This document shows, one piece after another, positions 8,034 to 17,186 of a DNA stretch of 64,000 bases. The DNA is from Pantoea cypripedii (GTDB lineage Bacteria > Pseudomonadota > Gammaproteobacteria > Enterobacterales > Enterobacteriaceae): assembly GCF_002095535.1 (NCBI RefSeq), contig NZ_MLJI01000001.1, positions 3,638,801-3,702,800 on the forward strand, in the 5' to 3' direction. Within the stretch, counting starts at the first letter, position 1, and the number at the start of each line of letters is the position of its first letter. The position numbers were made by a program, and so were the translations under genes. The notes under the pieces were generated by a model that worked only from the letters and a program-made list of their open reading frames with translations, ran no database searches and was not told the DNA's origin.

Positions 8034-8506
8034 ATGTCACTGCGCCTGCTTTACTGACAGAAGAGCATGTCCTTCACTCGTTCGATTGCGGGAATGAGGT
8101 ACTTGATGACTGGCTTCGCCGGCGTGCGATGAAGAATCAGCATCTCAATGCTTCCCGTACATTCGTCATCTGTCCTGAAGGTACTGCGCGCGTGGTGGGG
8201 TATTATTCCATTGCGACGGGCTCAGTGAGTCATGTCGATTTGAGCCGTAGCCTGCGACAGAATATGCCCGATCCCGTACCGGTTGTTTTGCTGGGCCGCC
8301 TTGCAGTCGATGTATCTACTCAGGGCAATAACTTCGGGAAATGGTTGCTGAATGATGCCGTGGTACGCGTTTCGAATCTGGCGGATCAGGTCGGCATCAA
8401 GGCTATCATGGTACATGCAATTGATGGGCAGGCTAAAGCGTTCTACGAATACTTTGGCTTTGTGCAGTCACCGGTTGCGACTAACACGTTATTCTACAAA
8501 ATATGA
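8024..8506 (+). CDS. tacT: TacT-like GNAT acetyltransferase toxin
   Basis: 160 aa GNAT toxin. Members of this family acetylate the amino group of charged tRNAs and stop translation. Visible features are FDCGNEVLDDWL near the N-terminus, RLAVDVSTQG at the acetyl-CoA site and the catalytic-type tyrosine in AKAFYEYFGF (Y141). The CoA-binding loop reads QGNNFGKWLL, where the family usually has QGxGxG, so one glycine is replaced by Asn; acetyl-CoA binding may be altered. The gene starts inside the antitoxin gene (8024). A strong terminator follows at 8558. Confidence 0.9.
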   Translation: MEINVTAPALLTEEHVLHSFDCGNEVLDDWLRRRAMKNQHLNASRTFVICPEGTARVVGYYSIATGSVSHVDLSRSLRQNMPDPVPVVLLGRLAVDVSTQGNNFGKWLLNDAVVRVSNLADQVGIKAIMVHAIDGQAKAFYEYFGFVQSPVATNTLFYKI

Positions 8507-8557
8507 TGGTTTCATGCTGGTAGTCATCTGTTGAACACCCGGAGCTGAAATCACATT

Positions 8558-8583
8558 AAACGCCGGTTTTCCGGCGTTTTTCT
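8558..8583 (+). terminator. Rho-independent terminator after tacT
   Basis: AAACGCCGG (8558-8566), TTTT loop, CCGGCGTTT (8571-8579), then TTCTT. Confidence 0.85.
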
Positions 8584-8635
8584 TATCTTTCTTCTATCAC
8601 AACGTATTAATCAGGAATGTCACTGGAGATCAACC

Positions 8636-9067
8636 ATGAACACACGATATGAAGCTGACATTGTTGCCTGGGCTCAGGAGCAGGCGGCTTTACTCCGTGC
8701 CGGTCGGTTCTCTGAGATTGATATAGCTAATATCGCCGAGGAGATCGAGGACGTGGGTAAAAGCGAAAAGCGCGAATTCGCCTGTCGCATAGCCGTTCTG
8801 CTGGCGCATCTTCTCAAATGGAAGTTCCAGCCGGGGCGTCGTGGCTCCAGCTGGCAGCGAACCATTAAGGAACAAAGAAAAGCACTGGCACTTCATATAA
8901 AAGGAACACCCAGTCTTAAAACTGCGCTTTCTGATACTGACTGGATTGCGGCAGTCTGGGCTGATGCGGTGTCTTCTGCCGCGCAGGAAACACAGCTCGA
9001 TGTTTTTCCTGAAGATTGCATCTGGGATATGGTACAGATTTTGTCGCAGGAATTTTACCCGGAATGA
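8636..9067 (+). CDS. DUF29 family protein
   Basis: 143 aa. The sequence has the DUF29 layout: YEADIVAWAQEQAALLRAGRF, then IDIANIAEEIEDVGKSEKRE, then LLAHLLKWKFQPGRRGSSW and a final Trp/Tyr-rich helix. DUF29 proteins are helical, often in cyanobacteria and on mobile DNA, and of unknown function. It stands alone between the TacAT terminator and its own terminator (9089), so it is a separate small cargo unit that separates the replication module from the pilus operon. Confidence 0.85.
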   Translation: MNTRYEADIVAWAQEQAALLRAGRFSEIDIANIAEEIEDVGKSEKREFACRIAVLLAHLLKWKFQPGRRGSSWQRTIKEQRKALALHIKGTPSLKTALSDTDWIAAVWADAVSSAAQETQLDVFPEDCIWDMVQILSQEFYPE

Positions 9068-9088
9068 TCTGTCAGCATTTCTGACCAC

Positions 9089-9113
9089 AAAGCGCCTGAG
9101 GGCGTTTTTTTAT
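9089..9113 (+). terminator. Terminator after the DUF29 gene
   Basis: AAAGCGCC (9089-9096), TGAG loop, GGCGTTTT (9101-9108, one G-T pair), continuing into a T-run. Confidence 0.7.
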
Positions 9114-9298
9114 GGGGATTTTAAATACCCATCGGTTTTGCCGAGCCTCCGGCAGCCCGTAAAACCTGCTCTGACAGCCTGACGGGCCCGGAGTCCCGGC
9201 TTTTTTCTTTATTTGGCAGTCAGAGTTTCACGTTGTCCGTTTTTTCTTCACCGCCAGAATAGCACTCCTGACTAAGACTAATCCTGGGGTGAATCCTG

Positions 9299-10585
9299 AT
9301 GGCAGTACCTTCCAGACGTGTGACAACGGGCGCAGCCCTCCTCGCCTGTTCAGTTATCCAGGCTGGCTGCAGCAGCGCCGTTTCTGATCCCGCGCCCTTT
9401 GCAACCGGCCGCTATCAGCAGCCCGCCCGCTTCGATGATATTTACCGCAACCGTGCCCCCGACGTGGTGAGGTACGATCGCTATACGCTGGTCAGCACGC
9501 GCCCGGACGATGCGCAGCGCGATCCGCTCAATCAGATTGTCGATATCACAATGCCGGCGCAGCTGGTCAACACGGTCGGTGAAGGCTTTCGCTATCTGCT
9601 GCTGGAGTCAGGTTATTCACTGTGCTCAGCCAAAACGTCCGCATTTTCAGAACTTCTGAGCCGTCCACTTCCGGCCGTTCAGCGGGATATCGGTCCGGTC
9701 CGGCTAAGTGAAGCCCTGCAGATTGTGGCCGGCCCCGCCTGGCGACTGAAGGTGGATGAAGTTAACCGCGAAATCTGCTTTGAACTGCGGGACCAGTATC
9801 GCAGCTTCGCTGCACCGTTACCGGTTCCGGTCTCACTTGCGCCACAGCATGCATCAGTCAGTCTCCCGCCTGTCATACAGCCAGCTCAGACTGCGGGGGC
9901 AGCCAGCACAGTCAATGCCGTGTCGCGTAATCCCTTTACCGGTGATACGCGCATCAACATCACCCAGGGCTCCGGGCAAAAACCTGTACTTAAGCCGCAG
10001 AGTCTGGCCGTCCCGTCACCGGTACTGACAGCGGCGAAGGTACCGGTAGCTCAGAAGTCTGCTGCGCTGTCGCCAGTCGGAAGCCCGCCGGTGTCACCAC
10101 CTGCAGCTGCGCCGAAAGCAACCTCATCTCAGAAAACGCCTGTGACTGCAGTTCATCCGGCTACTGTACAGCCGACTACAGTGAACGCTGCCCGGCAGAC
10201 TGTGCCAGTCCGTCCCGTCACCTCACTGCCGCCGGCCCCGCCTGTCTCCAGTCAGACAGCCAGTTCATATATACCGGGTACGCCGGTTACCCCCCTGCCA
10301 GTCGGCCAGACGTGGCGCGCTGAGCCGGGCTCCACACTGAAAGAGACCCTGACCGGCTGGGCATCAAAGGCGACGTGCAGCAATGGCGGGAACTGGGTGG
10401 TCATCTGGCCGGTATCACTGGATTACCGCATTGATGCGCCTCTGGTGTTTCACGGCAACTTCGAATCCATCCTGGTACAGGTCTTTGACCTCTACCGAAA
10501 AGCGGAAAAACCTCTGTTTGCCGAAGCCAACCGCATTCAGTGCCTGATTTCGGTGAGCGATACACCCGCGGGCGGAGGGCACTGA
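9299..10585 (+). CDS. pilL: Type IVb pilus protein PilL (PFGI-1 class)
   Basis: 428 aa, first gene of the pilus operon. A lipoprotein-type signal (LACSVIQAGCSS, Cys about residue 24) sends it to the outer membrane. The N-terminal domain contains YRYLLLESGYSLC, a conserved block of ICE PilL proteins. A long Pro/Ala/Thr/Val-rich linker (about residues 175-335) joins it to a C-terminal TcpQ-like domain (TWRAEPGSTLKETLTGWASKA, then DYRIDAPLVFHGNFESIL). TcpQ domains help assemble the secretin. The next gene begins 1 bp after the stop. Confidence 0.9.
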   Translation: MAVPSRRVTTGAALLACSVIQAGCSSAVSDPAPFATGRYQQPARFDDIYRNRAPDVVRYDRYTLVSTRPDDAQRDPLNQIVDITMPAQLVNTVGEGFRYLLLESGYSLCSAKTSAFSELLSRPLPAVQRDIGPVRLSEALQIVAGPAWRLKVDEVNREICFELRDQYRSFAAPLPVPVSLAPQHASVSLPPVIQPAQTAGAASTVNAVSRNPFTGDTRINITQGSGQKPVLKPQSLAVPSPVLTAAKVPVAQKSAALSPVGSPPVSPPAAAPKATSSQKTPVTAVHPATVQPTTVNAARQTVPVRPVTSLPPAPPVSSQTASSYIPGTPVTPLPVGQTWRAEPGSTLKETLTGWASKATCSNGGNWVVIWPVSLDYRIDAPLVFHGNFESILVQVFDLYRKAEKPLFAEANRIQCLISVSDTPAGGGH

Positions 10586-10586
10586 T

Positions 10587-11030
10587 ATGGGCTATGCGCT
10601 GCCCATATTTGCTTTCTGTCTGATCATTGCGCTGATGGCCGGTGATGCGCAGCGTCACTCAGCTGAACACGTCCGGCTGTCGCTGCAGCAGGCTCTGCCT
10701 GACCAGCTTGCCACCGACATGCTGCGCACCGCAGATGCGGTGAACAACTGGCGCCACGGCCGGACGGTGGCTGACGGCGGGGTGTCACCTGCACAGGCCG
10801 GCATCATCCCCGTGCCTGACAGCCGTATTCAGACCGTGATTCAGGGGGGACGCCTCTGGGTCTGGGTGCCCGCCACCGATGGCGTGTTTGCGGCACTGCT
10901 TACGCAGTCCGTGACCTCGGCGCTGGCGCTGACTGTAAGCGGCGGGCGGCTGCGGATGGCGGATGGCACTGATATGAACCTGCCCCTGCCGTCCGGCGTG
11001 ACGGAGGGCAGCATTGTTTACCTCAACTAA
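10587..11030 (+). CDS. pilM: Type IVb pilus protein PilM
   Basis: 147 aa. It begins with a single hydrophobic segment (residues 2-18) and continues with a periplasmic domain ending MNLPLPSGVTEGSIVYLN. Size and position between PilL and the secretin match PilM of R64 thin pili and SPI-7. The role is an accessory inner-membrane or periplasmic part of the thin pilus machine. The annotated frame overlaps the upstream part of the pilN frame, but the preferred pilN start lies 20 bp downstream. Confidence 0.85.
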   Translation: MGYALPIFAFCLIIALMAGDAQRHSAEHVRLSLQQALPDQLATDMLRTADAVNNWRHGRTVADGGVSPAQAGIIPVPDSRIQTVIQGGRLWVWVPATDGVFAALLTQSVTSALALTVSGGRLRMADGTDMNLPLPSGVTEGSIVYLN

Positions 11031-11049
11031 CCTCATCAGGGAGCTGCGG

Positions 11050-12723
11050 ATGCCGCGTTTACCTTTCTGCCTGACAGCGCTGGCCGCCGCGCTTGTGCTG
11101 TCATCATGTTCGCTGAATGAAATCAGCAAAATGGATAAGGAGGCCACGGGGCAGGCCGATACCGCTCAGCGGGTGCTGCAGAGTCGCCAGACCCTGACTC
11201 AGCCCACCGTTGTCTGGTCCGATAAACCCTGGGTGAACCTGCAGCCTGTCACGCCGGTCATCTCCACGCCGGATGAGAAGAACCTGCCCGCCTGCCAGAT
11301 AACCATTAACCGGCCGGAGGGTATTTCGCTGCCTGAGCTGGGGCAGCGTATCACTGCACTCTGCGGCGTACGTGTCTCCATCACACCGGATGCCTTTGCC
11401 GCTCTGAGCAGCGTTTCCACCGGCAGCGTGGTGACTTCACAGATGAGCGGTAATCTGCCGGCACCGGATGATAACGGACGCGTGCCCCTGTCACAGATGG
11501 GCACCACAGCTGCGCAGGCGGTCTCCTATCAGCAGGCCCCCTCGCTTATCCGGGGCCTGAAATATCAAGGCGATATCCGCGGGCTGCTGGATATGGCAGC
11601 GAGTGGTCTGGGACTGTCATGGCGCAGCGACAGCAGCGGCGTGTATTTCTACCAGCAGGATACGCGTACTTTTCAGCTCGTCATCCTTAATACGAAGGTG
11701 AACAGCAGTGCCTCCATCAACTCCGGCTCCGGTAACCAGCTCGGCAGCGGTGGCGGTACGTCCGGGGGGACAACCGGCGACATCAGCTCGAACCAGAAGA
11801 CCGACTATGGCATGAACAGCGACCTGTACGATGACATCAAAAAAACGGTTGAGCAGATGGTGACGCCAAAATCCGGCCGGTTCTGGCTGTCGTCTGCCAC
11901 CGGTACGCTCAGCGTAACGGATACACCCGATGTTCTGAATCGTATCGGTCGCTATATCGAATACCAGAACAAGGTTCTGAGCCGACAGGTCCAGCTTAAT
12001 ATCCAGATTGTCAGCGTCAACCAGACGCGTAACGAGCAGATGGGGCTGGACTGGGGGCTGGTCTATAAATCGCTGCAGAACGTGGGTGCCAGCCTGACCG
12101 GATCAATGGCGAACGCCTCCTCATCCGCCGCCAGCGCTGGTATCTCCATTCTTGATACGGCCAGCGGCAATGCCGCTAAATTCTCCGGCTCCAGCCTGCT
12201 GATTCATGCCCTGTCTGAGCAGGGTAACGTCAGCATGGCGCTGAACCAGACCGACCCGACCGCCAACCTGACGCCGGTGGCCTATCAGCTCTCCAAATCC
12301 ACAGGGATGCTGACCAGCTCCAGTTCGACGGCCACCGCCAACGTGGGGGTGACGTCAACGATGACCACGACCAACGTCACCACCGGTCTGTTCATGACCA
12401 TGTTGCCCTTCATTCAGGAAAACGGTGATGTGCAGCTGCAGTTTGCCTTCAGTTATACCAGCCCGCCGGATATCAAAAGCTTTATCAGCCGGGATGGTAA
12501 TACCCGCAATGATACAGCAGACACCTCTACCGAAGGGCTCGCCCGTAAGGTCAACCTGCGTTCCGGCCAGACGCTGGTGCTGACCGGTTCTGAACAGCAG
12601 AACGTCTCGGCGGATAAGCAGGGGACGTTCACGCCGGGCAACTTTATTCTGGGCGGCGGTCAGACAGGCACGCGCGGCCGTACCACGCTCGTCATCATGA
12701 TCACCCCTGTTCTGCTGAGGTAA
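11050..12723 (+). CDS. pilN: PilN-family type IVb pilus secretin
   Basis: Outer-membrane lipoprotein secretin, 557 aa from the ATG at 11050. This start is chosen over 11014 because it gives a clean lipoprotein signal (LAAALVLSSCS) and has GGGAG upstream. The N-terminal periplasmic domains lead to the secretin core (QVQLNIQIVSVNQTRNEQMGL, about residues 315-340; then LFMTMLPFIQENGDVQLQF and LRSGQTLVLTGSEQQ). The C-terminus GRTTLVIMITPVLLR is typical. It forms the channel through which the pilus leaves. Gly/Ser-rich stretches around residues 225-255 are inserts common in this branch. Confidence 0.95.
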   Translation: MPRLPFCLTALAAALVLSSCSLNEISKMDKEATGQADTAQRVLQSRQTLTQPTVVWSDKPWVNLQPVTPVISTPDEKNLPACQITINRPEGISLPELGQRITALCGVRVSITPDAFAALSSVSTGSVVTSQMSGNLPAPDDNGRVPLSQMGTTAAQAVSYQQAPSLIRGLKYQGDIRGLLDMAASGLGLSWRSDSSGVYFYQQDTRTFQLVILNTKVNSSASINSGSGNQLGSGGGTSGGTTGDISSNQKTDYGMNSDLYDDIKKTVEQMVTPKSGRFWLSSATGTLSVTDTPDVLNRIGRYIEYQNKVLSRQVQLNIQIVSVNQTRNEQMGLDWGLVYKSLQNVGASLTGSMANASSSAASAGISILDTASGNAAKFSGSSLLIHALSEQGNVSMALNQTDPTANLTPVAYQLSKSTGMLTSSSSTATANVGVTSTMTTTNVTTGLFMTMLPFIQENGDVQLQFAFSYTSPPDIKSFISRDGNTRNDTADTSTEGLARKVNLRSGQTLVLTGSEQQNVSADKQGTFTPGNFILGGGQTGTRGRTTLVIMITPVLLR

Positions 12724-12725
12724 CT

Positions 12726-14006
12726 ATGTCATCACAGAAAAAAACAGCGCGCCGCACCGGTATTCGTATCACTCACCACCGGCGGGACTGGATGGCCGGT
12801 CTTCACTGGGTGCCGCAGCGGAGCACATTCATGGTCCGTCTGCGGAGCAAGGCCTCGCCGGACACCCACTGCGTGACGGCCGGCAGAGGAAACGCATCAA
12901 TGGCGGGCGTAGTCTCTCCGGGACGTGTGCGCCACCGCCTTTATGCCCTTGCCGTGGCCTTTCAGCTGTCCGAGGGCGGTAATGCCTGGGGCATTTACCG
13001 TCTGAGCCGGGATGAAGACCTGTGGGTGTTCTTTGCCGCCAGTGGTGGTCAGCTCTCCGTGATGGGTGATGTGACCGGCTCACGGGCATTCATTGAGTCT
13101 GCAGCACAGAACTTTCTGCGCTTTAACGATGCAGATGCTTCGGGCCTGCGCTGTGCAGCCACGGCAGAGGATGGCCGCGATGCCACCACACTCACGGACA
13201 GGCTGAGTGGTGCACAGCTGAAGCGCTGCCGCCTGCGAAAACGCCTTACGCCGTTGTCCCTCATCCTGCCGGCTGTCGTGATGACCTTCGCAGTAGCCTC
13301 AGGGACTTACTGGTACGACGTCGCTTCACAGAAAGCGGAACAGGCGGCTGCAGCTGCGGCGTTTCGTGCCCGCATGGCAATGACGCCGGAAAACAAGGTG
13401 GCCCCGGCCCGCGCACCGCACCCGTGGGCCTCACAGCCTCCGGTGTCAGTGCTGCTCAGCAACTGCTGGCTGACGCGTGAGCCGCTATATGCATCTGTAG
13501 CCGGATGGCGTTTTACTGACGGTGAATGTCTTCCTGAAGGTTTGCGTGAGCGCTTCATCGCCACGCCGGGCGCAACTGTCGAAGACTTCGCCCGGCGTGT
13601 CAAAGAGTTGTTTGGCCTTTCAGCCGTATTTAACCTCAGTGAAGGGGGTAAAAACGGTGACATCTTCATCCCCTTTCGTAAATACCGCGCAGGCGAGTAC
13701 ACCGATGAAGTGCTGCCCGGTGCGGATGCGCAGCTGATGCGTTTTATTTCGCACCTGCAGCGCCGCAATCTGGACGTGAAGTTCACAGAGGTGAAGCCGC
13801 CTGCTGTTGCGCCGGGCCAGGAAAAAACCACGCCTGTACAGGACTGGCGGGAATTTACCTTCTCCGTCAGCTCTCGTCTGCAGCCTGAGCTTCTGATGCA
13901 GGATTTTGATGCGACGGGGCTACGCCTGACCAGCGTGTCCATCACCATGAGCCCGAAGGGGCAGTACGCTTACACCATCAAGGGGAGCATTTATGCGCAG
14001 AATTAA
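12726..14006 (+). CDS. pilO: Type IVb pilus protein PilO2
   Basis: 426 aa. N-terminal cytoplasmic domain of about 170 residues, one transmembrane segment (about 176-194, LSLILPAVVMTFAVASGTYWY), then a periplasmic domain with a hydrophilic linker. This is the bitopic topology of PilO2/PilL-type assembly-platform proteins, which couple the cytoplasmic ATPase to the periplasmic parts. It starts 2 bp after pilN and overlaps pilP by 14 bp, so translation is coupled. Confidence 0.88.
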   Translation: MSSQKKTARRTGIRITHHRRDWMAGLHWVPQRSTFMVRLRSKASPDTHCVTAGRGNASMAGVVSPGRVRHRLYALAVAFQLSEGGNAWGIYRLSRDEDLWVFFAASGGQLSVMGDVTGSRAFIESAAQNFLRFNDADASGLRCAATAEDGRDATTLTDRLSGAQLKRCRLRKRLTPLSLILPAVVMTFAVASGTYWYDVASQKAEQAAAAAAFRARMAMTPENKVAPARAPHPWASQPPVSVLLSNCWLTREPLYASVAGWRFTDGECLPEGLRERFIATPGATVEDFARRVKELFGLSAVFNLSEGGKNGDIFIPFRKYRAGEYTDEVLPGADAQLMRFISHLQRRNLDVKFTEVKPPAVAPGQEKTTPVQDWREFTFSVSSRLQPELLMQDFDATGLRLTSVSITMSPKGQYAYTIKGSIYAQN

Positions 14007-14490
14007 TTCAGCGGGCTGGCTTCTCATGCTGTTCGCACTTCTTCTGGGAGATGCCCGGGCCACAACTGTAAGCGATACGTTACCAACCAATGTCACACAG
14101 GGCGAACTTGAAACTGCACAGGCGCGCATTCTGATTCTGGAGCAAAAAGTCCAGACAGCCCGCCTGGAACAGCAGCTGCGTGAAAGCCAGTCCGGTCAGA
14201 GTACCGACCGTAATTATCTGGCGACATCCCTGCAACCCTCAGCACCGCTCATGACACAACCGGCCCCGTCACAACCGGCCGCGACGTCTGTCACGGAGAA
14301 GCGTGCCGGCAGTGTACGCCTGCAGGAGATTTATGGTCGCGGCACACAGCTGCGCGCCCGCATTGTGCTGCCGGACGGTGGCGTAACCGAGGTGGTAAAA
14401 GGCGACCAGATCCCCGGCACTTCAAAACGGGTCACGGAGGTCACGTCCACGCTCGTGCGCCTCAGTGACGATTCTGAACTCTCCTTCTGA
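13993..14490 (+). CDS. pilP: Type IVb pilus protein PilP
   Basis: 165 aa with a signal peptide (LLMLFALLLGDARA). A coiled-coil stretch follows (ELETAQARILILEQKVQ, about residues 35-65), then a compact C-terminal domain (RLQEIYGRGTQLRARIVLPDG, GDQIPGTSKRVTEVTSTLVRL) like the PilP/GspC homology region that contacts the secretin. It works in the periplasm as a link between PilN and the inner-membrane platform. Confidence 0.88.
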   Translation: MRRINSAGWLLMLFALLLGDARATTVSDTLPTNVTQGELETAQARILILEQKVQTARLEQQLRESQSGQSTDRNYLATSLQPSAPLMTQPAPSQPAATSVTEKRAGSVRLQEIYGRGTQLRARIVLPDGGVTEVVKGDQIPGTSKRVTEVTSTLVRLSDDSELSF

Positions 14491-14497
14491 GGCCACG

Positions 14498-16072
14498 ATG
14501 ACGCCCGATAAAGATATTATGGATTTTGTGTTTGCCGAACAGCATCCGTCCGGCGGCGTGACGCTGCTTATCGACGGCAACCGGCGAAAAGAACCGGCCA
14601 TACAGCGCTGGGTGATGGATGTCACCCGCGAGTATCCGACGGCAAAAACCGAGTTTGTGGCGCTGAGCGAGCTGAACCGCCGGCGTGAAGTGGCAGAGCG
14701 TCAGGGGCTGGCCCTGTCTCAGAGCGTCAATGAGGCTGACCTTAACAGCCGTGATATCAGCGTGTCGCAGGATAAAGTCATCAGCTATATGAGACTGGGG
14801 AACGAGTTCAGTGCGTCTGATATCCATATTGAAATCAGCGCCGACCGTAAGCTCAGTATCGTCCAGCTGCGCATTCACGGCGAACTGGAAGTGGTGGATG
14901 AAGTGAAAGATGTGGAGGGAATGACGCTGGCCTCCACCTCCTATCTTTCCATGTGCGACGTACGCGAGCAGTCATTTTTTGCTGGCCGCGAGCAGTCAGG
15001 GCGCATCGATGCGAAGTTTGCCCGCCGTGCCGGTCTGTATGGCGCCCGCTATGAACACCGCCCCACGCCCGACGGGCTTATTGTGGTCATGCGACTCATT
15101 CCTGATGACGGCGATAACATTCCCGGGCTGCCGCAGCTGGGTTTTCTGCCGGAGCAGATAAAGCTCATTATGCAGATCCTGCGCCTGCCGGAAGGCATGG
15201 TACTGCTGACCGGGCCTACCGGTTCCGGCAAAAGCGCCACGCTGCGTGTGTTCAGCGATATATGGCTGAAACTGACCGGGGGAAAAAAGCGCCTGCTGAC
15301 GCTGGAAAACCCGCCGGAGGGACGTATCCCCGGCGCCATCCAGACCCCCGTCACGCCAGCTGACAACTCGCCGGAGGCCATCAGCCGCGCCTGGAGTAAC
15401 GCCAACGCCTCCGCGCTGCGTCTCGATCCGGATGCCATCCTGAACGGCGAAATGCGTGACCTTTATTCCCTGATCGCCGCCATTTACGCCAGTGAAACCG
15501 GCCATGCGCTGTTCTCGACCCTTCATACCCAGAGCCCCATCGGTTCCCTGCGCCGTATGGAGCACTTCGGCATTGACCGCCACCTTCTGGCGGATGCCGC
15601 ACTCATTACCGGCCTGATAGGCCAGCGTCTGGTGCCGCTGCTGTGTGAAAAATGCCGTATTCCCTGGCAGGTGAAAGCGCCTGAGCTTGACGGCGAAACC
15701 CGCGCGCGCCTGGAAAAATACTGCACCGTGGAGGGGGTGTGCGACACAAGCAAACTTTTCTTCCGTAATCATGAGGGCTGTCCTCACTGCCAGAAAACGG
15801 TGCCGCTGACCGGCCGCATCGTCAGCCGCGGCGTAACCGGTCGCACGGCCATTGCCGAGGTGGTCCGGACGGATGCCCGACTGATGCAGCTCTGGTTGTC
15901 TCACGGCCCGGCCGTTGCCCGTCAGTACTGGGTAAACCAGGGGGGTATCACCCGCCGTATGCATCTGCTGCGTTATCTCGCGGAGGGGCGCGTTGACCCG
16001 GTGGAAGGCGATCTTATCTGTCCGCTGGACGAGGACGACATCATGCAGTGTGAGGTGCCCTATGTCGGTTAA
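14498..16072 (+). CDS. pilQ: PilQ pilus assembly ATPase
   Basis: GspE/PilB-class hexameric ATPase, 524 aa from the ATG at 14498 (8 bp after pilP; an in-frame start at 14465 would overlap pilP). It has the Walker A motif LLTGPTGSGKSATL (about residues 236-249), LRLDPDAILNGEMRD as the Walker B/Asp-box region, and HALFSTLHTQSPIGSLRRM as the His box. A CxxC pair (CEKC, about 386-389) and CPHC lie in the C-terminal zinc-binding region as in other secretion ATPases. It powers pilus extension. Confidence 0.95.
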   Translation: MTPDKDIMDFVFAEQHPSGGVTLLIDGNRRKEPAIQRWVMDVTREYPTAKTEFVALSELNRRREVAERQGLALSQSVNEADLNSRDISVSQDKVISYMRLGNEFSASDIHIEISADRKLSIVQLRIHGELEVVDEVKDVEGMTLASTSYLSMCDVREQSFFAGREQSGRIDAKFARRAGLYGARYEHRPTPDGLIVVMRLIPDDGDNIPGLPQLGFLPEQIKLIMQILRLPEGMVLLTGPTGSGKSATLRVFSDIWLKLTGGKKRLLTLENPPEGRIPGAIQTPVTPADNSPEAISRAWSNANASALRLDPDAILNGEMRDLYSLIAAIYASETGHALFSTLHTQSPIGSLRRMEHFGIDRHLLADAALITGLIGQRLVPLLCEKCRIPWQVKAPELDGETRARLEKYCTVEGVCDTSKLFFRNHEGCPHCQKTVPLTGRIVSRGVTGRTAIAEVVRTDARLMQLWLSHGPAVARQYWVNQGGITRRMHLLRYLAEGRVDPVEGDLICPLDEDDIMQCEVPYVG

Positions 16073-17177
16073 GACCCGTTTTTCGCCTGAGCGTGATATG
16101 TCGCTGGCGGAAATGCTGCGGTATCGCCTGGTCAGAGCAACGTTTACCGGTCAGTATCGCCAGCCGTTTTACGAAACCCTGCGCTTCCTGCTGGAAAACC
16201 GCAAACCGCTGAAAGAGGCGCTGACCATGATAGGCGAGGTGCATACCGACTTTGGTCAGCGATGGCACCCCTATCATGAGCTGGTACAAGACTGCCTGGA
16301 AGGGGTTAAGGACAACCGTGAGGGGCGCTCCCTGCAGGATGTACTTGCTGCCTGGGCACCTTATGAAGAGGCAGCGCTTATCAGCGCGGGGATGGAAACC
16401 GGCAATATTCCCGGCGCGCTGATGCAGGCTGACAAGCTGATTGTCGCCCGCCGGCGCATCCTCGGTCAGGTGGTTTTTGCCTCGGTCTTTCCGTCAGCGC
16501 TGGCCCTGCTGAGCACGGGGCTGCTGCTGGCCAACAACATGGCACTGGTGCCCACCTTAAGCAAAATGTCTGACCCGGCACGCTGGACCGGTGCGCTCGG
16601 GCTGATGAACGGCGTGGCACAGTGGACGGATAAGTGGGGGGTGACCACAGCGGGTGCCGCTGTCGGGGGAGTCATTCTGGCGTTCTGGTCGCTACCGCGC
16701 TGGCGGGGAAAACTGCGTCGTCTGGCCGACTATCTGCTGCCCTGGTCGGTTTATAAAGATCTGCAGGGGGCGGTGTTCCTGATGAATATCGGGGCCCTGC
16801 TGGGTGCCGGCGTGCAGGAGCTCAAGGCGCTGCAGATCCTGAACGAGTTCGCTCCGCCCTGGCTGCAGGAGCGTATCGAAGGGGCAATGGAGTGTATGAG
16901 CGACGGTAACTCTCTGGGTATGGCGCTGCGCCAGAGCGGTTACGACTTCCCAAGCCGCGAGGCGGTGAACTACCTCTCTCTGCTGGATAAAGGCAACAGT
17001 GCTGCGTCACTCATCACTAACTATGCCGACCGCTGGCTCGAACAGGCGCTGACGCGTGTGGCCCGGCGGGCAAACGTTACCAAACTCTTTTCTCTCGTTC
17101 TGATTATGAGTTTCTTCTTACTCATCCTGCTGATGGTGATGCAGATTCAGGACATGAACACCTTCAACATACATTAA
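16062..17177 (+). CDS. pilR: PilR inner-membrane platform protein
   Basis: 371 aa GspF-family protein. The ATG at 16062 overlaps the end of pilQ by 11 bp; an in-frame start at 15993 lies deep in pilQ and is rejected. It has two GspF/PilC-type cytoplasmic repeats and hydrophobic segments near residues 145-165, 195-215 and 345-365 (LFSLVLIMSFFLLILLMVM). It forms the platform on which PilQ acts. Confidence 0.93.
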   Translation: MSVKTRFSPERDMSLAEMLRYRLVRATFTGQYRQPFYETLRFLLENRKPLKEALTMIGEVHTDFGQRWHPYHELVQDCLEGVKDNREGRSLQDVLAAWAPYEEAALISAGMETGNIPGALMQADKLIVARRRILGQVVFASVFPSALALLSTGLLLANNMALVPTLSKMSDPARWTGALGLMNGVAQWTDKWGVTTAGAAVGGVILAFWSLPRWRGKLRRLADYLLPWSVYKDLQGAVFLMNIGALLGAGVQELKALQILNEFAPPWLQERIEGAMECMSDGNSLGMALRQSGYDFPSREAVNYLSLLDKGNSAASLITNYADRWLEQALTRVARRANVTKLFSLVLIMSFFLLILLMVMQIQDMNTFNIH

Positions 17178-17186
17178 GGAACGACT

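Noticed and set aside
14996..15964. 322-codon open frame antisense to pilQ
   Set aside because: Same reason; pilQ has intact ATPase motifs across this region.
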